Assembly: GCF_023856365.1 (NCBI RefSeq)
Contig: NC_064548.1
Span: 6,993,642-7,057,641, forward strand
From: Brienomyrus brachyistius
Taxonomy: Eukaryota; Chordata; Actinopteri; Osteoglossiformes; Mormyridae
Direction of reading: 5' to 3'
DNA length: 64,000 nt
Each line of letters begins with the position of its first letter. Within the stretch, counting starts at the first letter, position 1. Below are positions 54,901 to 64,000 of this stretch, in pieces. The translations under genes and the position numbers were made by a program. The notes beneath the pieces were generated by a model that ran no database searches, was not told the DNA's origin, and saw only the letters and a program-made list of their open reading frames with translations.

Positions 54901-57900
54901 AGAGGTGACATTTCAAAGTTCTGTGATCTCAGCATCCGCCTGAGTTACAAGGGAAGCGGCAGGAATACATCTAATAAAGTAACAATCATCATTAATAATG
55001 AATCTACAAATGCGGATGATTTATGTACGAGGATGTGGCGAGCATCTGAGTGTGGTTCGGCCATTGTGTCTGCGCTGCCAGGGGCCAAAGATTTCCCCAG
55101 CAATTAAAAAAAAAAACAACCTTAAAAGAAAACAAAAGAGACCAAGCGGTAGTGAGACATTCATCTGAGCCTTCAAGCAGGGGGATTGCGATGTGAGGGA
55201 GGACGACTCTACGCAGAGTCTTGGTTGTTGCGGCCACTGTGGGAGCATGTCGGGGGCCGAGAATAAACCTCCATCTCTGTAAGACTGAAATTAAACAGGC
55301 AGAGGTTGTAACCCAGGCAAAGGCAGCTAATAAAACTGTCAGCTTTGATTGGACCATCCCAGCGAGATATATTATTGCAAAGAGGAGGGTGGGAGAAAAT
55401 TGCAGAATAATAAAGAAGTTCATCCGCTGCGGTTGTTTACAAAAGGGATTTTGTGACTTACTAAGGCTACTGGCAATATGAAGTTGAAATACTTTACCTG
55501 TCACAGTAGTATGTCAACCTCTAGGATTTGGGGGGGAAGGGGGGGTCCTCTCGCCCTGCTGTATGAAGCCAATGCACGTTGACGGAGGCATTATAGGCAT
55601 GGTTTACGCCGGAGTATTGCCGAGCGCTGCATCCAGGAGGCGGCTGGCAGGGCTGTGTTTCCCTGTGTGTGGTTTTGAAACTCGGTTGATGCAGATCGGC
55701 TTGCCGAGGAGGAACGTGGAAATTAGTGCATCTAAATAGGGAGAGTTCAGGCCGTAGCTACGGCCTCTAATTATTCCACATTCGGAAAATGGGTATTCCA
55801 GATACCCTGCTGTGGTTTGTGCGTGATTAATTGTGAAGGCGTCTGTTGTGGAGATGGGCAGGTTCGGGACTGTTGATGTACCTGTGGATATTGTTTAGCA
55901 CCGTGGCGCTTCATCCGGGCCTTTGATTACTTTACTTTATCAATTTCACATGCCTCCCCCCACCATCCGTTGACTGACAGAAGTCATCCATTATTGCCTT
56001 TCTTCCCAGCTGTGGTAGGAGGCTCCAGAAAGTCTGTCCCCTCCAATTGCTGTGCTGACGCCATTTACCATGATGTGACGAGCCTTTTGCTTTGCCTCTC
56101 CTCCATTGGCTCACTCTCTGGCCTTTTCACATTAATGTTTAAGGGACCCTATGGGGGTACTCCGACGCAGAATGCAGCCAGAGACTGGTGTGTGTTCACA
56201 ATTTAAAATGGACTCTTTGTTTTTGATGAAGGTCCACACTTGGCTCATGGACCCCTGCTACCACGTCCCAGTGCTGACCTGAATGACCAGGTGCTTTTAA
56301 TGAATTGCACTAATTTTCAGGGGAGAACTGCGTTGGAACTAGGGTGCATGAGCAGAGGTCCATAATTCTCCACAGAGACCTTGAATGATGTGAAGCTCTC
56401 TGGTCCTCCTCGTAGTGATTGAACTGCTATGTTTGAAGCTTTTCCAGTCACTTGACTGAAGGGGGTAAAGACTGGGCTCTTATCTCTGTCCTGGACATTA
56501 GGGATAACACTCTGTCCACATGGCCCTGATTGGGGATGAAACAAGCCATATCTCCAAGTAAACGGCAAACTGATGCCGGGCTATAAAGCACGGTGACAAA
56601 TCACTAGGGAAAGCTTTGAAATAGAGCTGCTGATTTTTACAGCCTGTTTTCCCTGCGTGCAACCATGAAACTCCCTGGCTACCTTCAGGAGATTGATGTG
56701 TCATTGTTAAATGTTCTAGATAAGTAAAACAACACTTAAATGAGTATGTCTTGCTACGGGCCTTGAGAATATAAAGCGCTGGAATATAAATTTGGCATGA
56801 ACTGTGTGTTCTCACACTGTCACTCTGTATAATTGGTATTATGTTTCATTCTTGGGATTTGCTTCATTTTTTTTCTGCTTTTTCTGGTGTTGTATTAAAC
56901 ATCCTCTGCTGCCTGTATGCGTTTTTCTGACCACCTGCTTTCTTTTTTTTCAGGTGCATGATTGCTGATGAGGTAAGAGTGTCCGACCGTGAAGTGTAGC
57001 TGCGTGTGTTTAATTTTTATCATGTGGCAAACCAGTTTTCGCAGCCAGGAACATGCATGTAAGCTATTTCCTCTGGAATGGTAATAGAAGTATTCTGATG
57101 TCCGCATTGTAGGCCAGTAGATTTACGATGGAGTTGCTATATCCTCTGTGTACTTCGGCAGATGGGACTTGGGAAAACCCTGCAGGCCATTGCGGTGGCT
57201 TGCGCCTACAGGCAGGAGTGGCCCCTGCTGATTGTGGTGCCCTCCTCTCTCAAATACCCCTGGATCGAGGAGCTGGAGAAGTGGATTCCGGAGCTCGACC
57301 CGGAGGACATCAACCTGGTAGAGAACAAGGCGGATATTGAGTGAGTGTCACCATTTTCACTTCCCGCCCTGCCCTTGAAAATGGTGGGTAGAAATTGGCC
57401 CCGTTGGGTCCTTGGTGTAGGACCTCAGATCGTGGTTTTGCATTTTATCCGAGTTGACTTGTAACGCTAAATGTTAAATGAAATATTCATTTCACACCTT
57501 ATAGGCCTTTGACTGTTTGGGTAAATGGGGCACTGTCGGTGCATAGCGTCATGACCGTCTGCGCTGGGTCATGGCCTTGGATATTGAGATTGTCAGACTG
57601 TGATTAGGAGAGTGGCAGGGATGGGCGTTTGCTCACCTTAAACGGGGCCAGAGTGATGTGTTCATAAAGTCGACAGGGAAATGAGGAGGTCGCCTTCCTG
57701 TGCCGCAGCCTGAACTGACGGTGGGGGTGATGGGCACCTCCCCTTAAACCACCATCAAGCTCAGTGAAAACGAATATGAAAATGACTGGCACACCCAACC
57801 CGCGCAATATCTACGCTCTTCTCTCAGTGCAGTGTCCACTGTTATCCTCTGCATCACTGCAATGCAGTGTCCCTTTTGCCTCTAACCTTTAAATTCACCT

Positions 57901-58960
57901 GGCTCATGAGGGGGGGGGGGACCTGCTAATTTCAGAGAGTCTGGCAAAAGAGTGCAGGAGACCATGGTATGCATTTTTTCCTCAGAACATCAGTTTAGGG
58001 TTAAGGCTCTGCTGTGTAACATACCAGGCGTGGCTCTCAAAGTCCAGAATCTGCTCCACTCCCATCCAGAAAAGCATGTTATTGCAGGGTTATTAATGGC
58101 AGAAATTGGTCCTCATTGTTGTAGCCATTTCCCATCCATGGGAGTTTCAGCATCAGAGTAAGTTGACCTGTAACTTGCTGCCATGGTAACATTTAGTCTG
58201 AATCTCAGAGGTGTGCTCGTATATCATAATGTGCGGTATTTTTAACCGCTCTTTCGCTAACCTTAAGCAATTACCCCCCCAGCTGGTATAAGACTCTGTT
58301 TTTTCTAATGAGAACGTTCCCTCTTCTGATATTGGAATAGCTGTAAAGCCGTGTAGTGTACCTGCTTTATTTTTTTTGTCATATCGAAACTGCAAACTGT
58401 CTGTTTGAAAACATGCTTCTGATATTAAGTCGTCATTTCGCTAGTGAACCCCCCAAAGAAACATATTTAATCCTTTAATATCCTTCCCACATCTGGCTTT
58501 TCTGTTTGAGTGTTTCAGATGCAGCATCTTGCTCAAGGTTATGGGATCTGGGCTGAGTGCCCGGCCATCCCGCCCCATGTGGGCTGTGCTCGGCGCACCG
58601 CTCCAGTGCCGTCCTTCACCGCTGTCACCTGCCGCTCCACCTGGTCGGTGGCGTTTCCGGAGGCAGCAGTCTGTGGCATATCTTGGTTCTGTATCCCTCA
58701 CCACTCCTCTCTCTCCACCCCCCGACAGAGGCATCAGCCGCAGCTTGGTCACAGTGCTGGGCTACGGCCTCCTCACCAGCGACGCCCATGCACTGGTCGG
58801 CGCCCTCTCCCAACGAGACTTCGGCGTGGTGGTGGTGGACGAGTCACATTACCTGAAGTCTCGCCAGGCGGCCCGCACTCGCCTCCTGGTTCCCTTGATC
58901 CGGAAAGCCCAGCGGGCCGTCCTGCTGACCGGCACGCCTGCACTGGGCCGGCCGGAAGAG
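51466..58960 (+). CDS. zranb3: DNA annealing helicase and endonuclease ZRANB3, N-terminal part (5 exons, continues beyond window)
   Basis: Coding exons: 51466-51614 (exon starts 51433 after CTCCACAG), 56954-56972, 57162-57340, 58729-58960; phase is kept, 579 nt, 193 codons. ZRANB3 is a SNF2-family ATPase that binds polyubiquitinated PCNA and rewinds or cleaves DNA at stalled forks in the nucleus. Visible: the Q-like LMPFQREGVRFAL, motif I split over two exons (ADE/MGLGKT), motif Ia (PLLIVVPSSLKYPW), motif II DESH, and motif III LTGTPALGRPEE. Human ZRANB3 shows the same blocks in the same order. Missing from the window: the second RecA lobe, PIP box, NZF finger and HNH nuclease. The start ATG follows a splice acceptor and lies 80 nt before the first homology to the family. 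Helicase motifs are intact with no stop or frameshift. Confidence 0.95.
51842..51931 (+). repeat. (TG)n microsatellite, about 90 bp
   Basis: Long TG run in zranb3 intron 2, 230 bases after the exon. Open frames on both strands across it are artefacts. Confidence 0.95.
53341..53358 (+). repeat. Poly(G) run, 18 bases
   Basis: Uninterrupted G18 in zranb3 intron 2. Similar runs on the plus strand occur at 1711, 17576, 36573, 47753 and 50588. Confidence 0.9.
56954..56972 (+). CDS. zranb3: zranb3 micro-exon, 19 nt, first half of Walker A
   Basis: TTTTTTTTCAG, then 19 nt reading R-CMIADE, then GTAAGAG. It supplies the conserved residues just before MGLGKT in the next exon (57162). Without it the frame is lost, since 149 + 19 nt gives 56 codons. 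Confidence 0.93.
57162..57340 (+). CDS. zranb3: zranb3 exon with motifs I and Ia
   Basis: It reads MGLGKTLQAIAVACAYRQEW, then PLLIVVPSSLKYPWIEELEK and WIPELDPEDINLVENKADI, with GK-T for phosphate binding. Donor GTGAGTG, phase 2. Confidence 0.95.
58729..58960 (+). CDS. zranb3: zranb3 exon with motifs II and III
   Basis: It encodes LVTVLGYGLLTSDAHALVGA, then VVVVDESHYLKSR with the DESH box (Mg-ATP hydrolysis), and AVLLTGTPALGRPEE. Acceptor CCGACAG, donor GTGAGGC, phase 0. The next exon is not in the window. Confidence 0.95.
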
Positions 58961-59103
58961 GTGAGGCAGTCAGACTTCCCACCAACTCCTTTATTTACGT
59001 CTTACTGTCATTGCAGCCACTGCGCCACTGCACATCTGCATTCCTTAGTCATGATGCATGCACCTTTTTATAATCAGAAGCACATAGATTAATTATCAAT
59101 ATT

Positions 59104-60837
<1,734 letters not shown>

Positions 60838-61884
60838 TATATAAAATAAATATGCATATAATAATTATAATGCCGCTGTAATTTGCAAACGCACAATAAC
60901 AAATTATGGTTAAACGATGCTTGATCTTCAGCTGTGTACTGTATGAGTTTTGGTTTGCATTTAAAACATGTAGTTCCATTTTCTTGCACAAATTAAAATG
61001 AATTCTTTCCCCTGAACTCCTCCTCCCATGTGCAGGCAGTAGAACTGCATGATATTGGAAAAAAAAATGCTGTATTTGGAATTTTTGCGATAAATATGCG
61101 ATATTTATAAAACAAAAAAGGAGTTGACAGCTCACCCAAAATATAGCTGAGTAGGACTTATCTACCAGTACAGTATGTCAAATGAGTTGGTCTTTTTGTT
61201 AGATGTGCCAACAAATCATTTGCTTTTGCTCAATATCGTCTCTATACTATCCTAATCATTTCAGTAGATGACTGTCCTTTTTTTGTGACCATTTCTTATT
61301 GGCTTTTCTCCTTCTTGCTCGTTTTGTTAAATTTCTCAGAAATGCTCCACACTATCTATGACTGAGTCTGACAGCAAGGATAAGAATGATTGATTGGCTC
61401 GGAGAGCGCATGTAGAGCAGTGGCGGTAAACTTTATGCTGTGCTTTTTTACATAATCACATGGAGTAGGAACCATTATTAAAATTGCAGAGCTTGCTAAG
61501 TTTTGTTTCCTATAACAGAGTAAAATGTTTTAGCCAAATTTATTGATGGTCGCGTGCATAACTTGCAATGTCGACATTAATGTTGCACGGTGTGCTGGCC
61601 TAGCAGATGTATTTAATGGTCACATGTCTGTTTTGCCTGGAGGTCTGCAACCCAATTAAGAAAAGGAGCCACTTTCAGGATTTGTGTTTTTTTGGTTTGT
61701 TCTTTAACTGAAAACCATTGGAGCCGCAACATTTTACTGGAAATAGGAATTTACTTTTACTCTAAACAGTATTTCTTATATGACGCCAATAACAAAGTGT
61801 AAACAAACAATTATTTTCAGTGTTCATTGGACTTTAGCTTAATTGCAGTTACCCATTCACATTTGCAAACTTGACATTCGTAGT

Positions 61885-62090
61885 TTTATTTGCGAGTTGG
61901 CCGTTGTCATGAAACAATATTTTTGAAATGTTGAAAGAAACTCACAGATGATACGTAAGCCTAAAACAATATTGAAAATGGTTTTTATTGCATAAAATCA
62001 TATATAAATATTATTGATACATAATACTTGTTAGCGTCAGTGCATGATATATCTTTAATATTAAAAGTCCAGGCTTGGGTATGCCACACA
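61885..62090 (+). repeat. Unnamed interspersed repeat B, copy 2
   Basis: Counterpart of 50335-50587 on the same strand, in another zranb3 intron. No terminal inverted repeats or target duplication were recognised. Confidence 0.65.
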
Positions 62091-62527
62091 TCTTTGTCTT
62101 CGCAACCAGCCCCACTTACATGTTAGCTGTCTCTGTGACTGTGGAATGTTATTTTTTTTTGAACTTTTTTGAGAACTTTTTAGATGCCTTATTACATGAT
62201 TTATTTTGATTAGTTTTGATACTTTTACTGCTATAGGTTGCTTTTTAAATCTTTGCTAGCTTAAAAATGAAAAGTGGTCCTGATATGGACCAATATTATT
62301 CAGTCCCGTTAAGCCGCCAGGATGGGTGTCACAAGCCTGGATTATTGTTCTGTCTCTGAGCGGCACGCTAAGTTCATTCTCTTTTGTTGGTGGGGGACAT
62401 GAAGGCCATTGTCCTGTCATCTTGTATTTGATGATGTTTGCTGTGGGTATTGAAGTCTCTGGGAAAAAGCTAGCAGTTCCCTGTTTCTCAGACCCATAAT
62501 GTATTATGGCTGTGGCTCTGCTTCTGG

Positions 62528-62581
62528 TTGCTAGCTAAACCGCCGTTGCTAGCTAAACCGCCGTTGCTAGCTAAACCGCCG
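62528..62581 (+). repeat. 18-bp tandem repeat, three units
   Basis: TTGCTAGCTAAACCGCCG three times without a mismatch; the unit carries the palindrome GCTAGC. Confidence 0.9.
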
Positions 62582-62747
62582 TTGACTGGGACTTCGATGA
62601 TGTGAGCACGCATACATGTGAGTAAGCTATAAGGAGGAGTGGGGTGGAGCTTCAGATCGATGGGAGGCCAGCTGAAAAGGGGTTGTTCAGATTAGCTTGA
62701 GTAGAATGATGAGTAAGTGATGAGTACCCTATTTGGTGTAAATCAGT

Positions 62748-63830
62748 CAATAAGTTTACATGCACACTAAGAAAATCGAATTGTGTTAGTCCTACTAAAA
62801 CCGGACTTCTAAAGTACATGTAAACATTAGTCTGTAATCAAATGAAGATTATTTTCTTGAAGTCGGACTAAGACACTCAGATAATGCAATTGGGAGTCGA
62901 TTTATTCCTGCATGTATACGTTCATTTGGACTCAAACTGGCCCAGATGCACTGTGCATGTTCCCCCCCCACCCAAACTTTGATCCGGAGGTAACAGAAGA
63001 AGCGTGGAGCATAGCAGAGGGTGTACAGCACGTACGAAATGTACAGCATTGTAAAGCTGTCCAATTTACCGCTCCACTAAAGGGTGCTTTTCCTCTGCAC
63101 CCGGTACCGTACTTCATAGAAGGTACCACAAGTACGGTAATTCAAGGTGTTGGTTTTCCACTGGTGTTAAAACTGCCACCGAATGAAATCACAACGTGAG
63201 GCTGGGTATATTGTACTGAACTCGAAAAATGGCTGTAGTAGGAATGCACAACGTGCAATTTTAATACCAACATCACATGTTATGCACATTTAGTTCTTAC
63301 ATCGCTAGTCAGCTAGATTAAGATCAGGCTTTTTCTTACCTTTCGTTTTAGTATGGGTACTAATAGCACCGGACGTCTCGCTAAAACATTTTTACTCTGT
63401 CATAGGAAAAAATAACCTAGCAAGTTTTGCAATTTTTATGATTATTCCTTTTCAAGGTCCTAGTATTTGTTTAAAAATGCATTTAAAGTTTACCTGTTCT
63501 TACATGAGCACTGCATTCGTTCTCCAAATCATAATAATTTTCTTTCTTGTCGTTTAAATCACTGCTAAACGGGTTATAAATATTTGAAAAAATTTCATTA
63601 CCGTGCTGTCAAAGGATATTATAGAAAATGCTTTATTTCTTCTCATGCTTTCCTGATCTTGTTGTATCAGTTCTTCTGACCAGATTGCAATTAAAACTTG
63701 TCACTTCATATGTCCACGCACCCATTATTATTCATTCATCCCATGTATACTGGGACAAGGATGCTAGTCCAATTAAATGGCTTAGTCCAACTAGGACCGT
63801 AGCTCGACTGTGCATGTAAACGTATGGACT
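62748..63830. mobile_element. Possible MITE-like element
   Basis: Both ends carry GTTTACATGCACA in inverted orientation (about 62753 and the complement TGTGCATGTAAAC near 63810), and the interior contains AGTCCTACTAAAACCGGACT/AGTCCAACTAGGACC-type motifs. Ends and target duplication are not exact. Confidence 0.35.
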
Positions 63831-64000
63831 GTATTTGGTTTTATTGTACCCTTTTAAGCCAGGTGACTATGACCTGTAATCATTATCGTAACCCCAGGTA
63901 GCATGTCAGTGCCACACTTTTTGGGTTTTGTGCCATGTTACTAGTCTTCCATTTATGTCACTGTCCACCTGCTGAGATGTGTTTGCCCGCCTGCCACTTT

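Larger units (their letters stand above)
51615..56953 (+). other. zranb3: zranb3 intron 2
   Basis: It contains a (TG)n microsatellite (51842-51931), a G18 run (53341-53358) and an 18-bp perfect palindrome (55749-55766). No further exon is needed for phase, and no recognisable coding was seen despite several open frames. Confidence 0.6.
60840..64000 (+). other. zranb3: zranb3 intron, no exon seen
   Basis: AT-rich intron holding a MITE-like fragment near 61030-61120 (GCATGATATTGG, GCGATAAATATGCGATATT), repeat B copy 2, an 18-bp triplet repeat and a possible MITE from 62748. The exon following ...GRPEE was searched for by its expected MQIEALFP-like start and not found. Confidence 0.5.

Noticed and set aside
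58510..59092. Two overlapping 187-aa frames at the zranb3 exon
   Set aside because: Only 58729-58960 in one frame is the true exon; the upstream and downstream parts are intron and the second frame is a shadow.

Overview
The window is genomic DNA from a ray-finned fish, very probably a teleost. It has long introns with GT-AG borders, fish-type Tc1/mariner, hAT, piggyBac and L2-like repeats, and dense CA/TA microsatellites. The species cannot be named from the sequence. Three protein genes were assembled by hand, exon by exon, with reading phase checked across every junction: ubxn4 (minus, 2.1-9.3 kb, complete), r3hdm1 (minus, 17.0-34.3 kb for the coding part, with 5' non-coding sequence probably reaching about 48.6-48.8 kb) and the first 193 codons of zranb3 (plus, from about 49.4 kb and running off the right edge). 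The order and orientation match the human 2q21 block ZRANB3-R3HDM1-UBXN4, next to lactase.

Layout. 0-2.1 kb: ubxn4 3' UTR and downstream DNA. 2.1-9.3 kb: ubxn4, an ER-associated p97/VCP cofactor with thioredoxin-like N-terminus, coiled coil, UBX domain and intramembrane hairpin; its large intron holds a small hAT MITE with perfect 8-bp target duplication and an L2-like LINE tail. 9.3-15.9 kb: intergenic, filled with repeat remnants (SINE-like copies, a decayed Tc1 element, a possible BED/hAT remnant, LINE fragments). 15.9-34.3 kb: r3hdm1, an R3H-SUZ RNA-binding protein with a long Pro/Gln-rich tail. 34.3-48.6 kb: the long 5' intron region of r3hdm1, with candidate 5' exons and two abutting pogo/Tigger-like MITEs. 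48.6-49.6 kb: a probable shared divergent promoter. 49.6-64 kb: zranb3, the annealing helicase/nuclease of stalled replication forks; the visible part holds helicase motifs I, Ia, II and III. Its fifth intron contains a Tc1-type element of DD38E spacing inserted in a TA microsatellite.

The most unusual structures are two unrelated minisatellites, one in ubxn4 (48-bp unit) and one in r3hdm1 (38-bp unit, about 28 copies). Each begins at an exon-intron junction, so the 5' splice site itself has been tandemly copied into a ladder of decoy donors. Other points are a GC-AG intron in r3hdm1, phase-consistent micro-exons of 19, 29 and 29 nt, a clean TTAA-flanked piggyBac-type MITE, and two unnamed interspersed repeat families found by comparing the window with itself. 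The three genes are neighbours by ancestral synteny, not parts of one pathway. Nothing resembling a bacterial system, CRISPR array or viral genome was seen.
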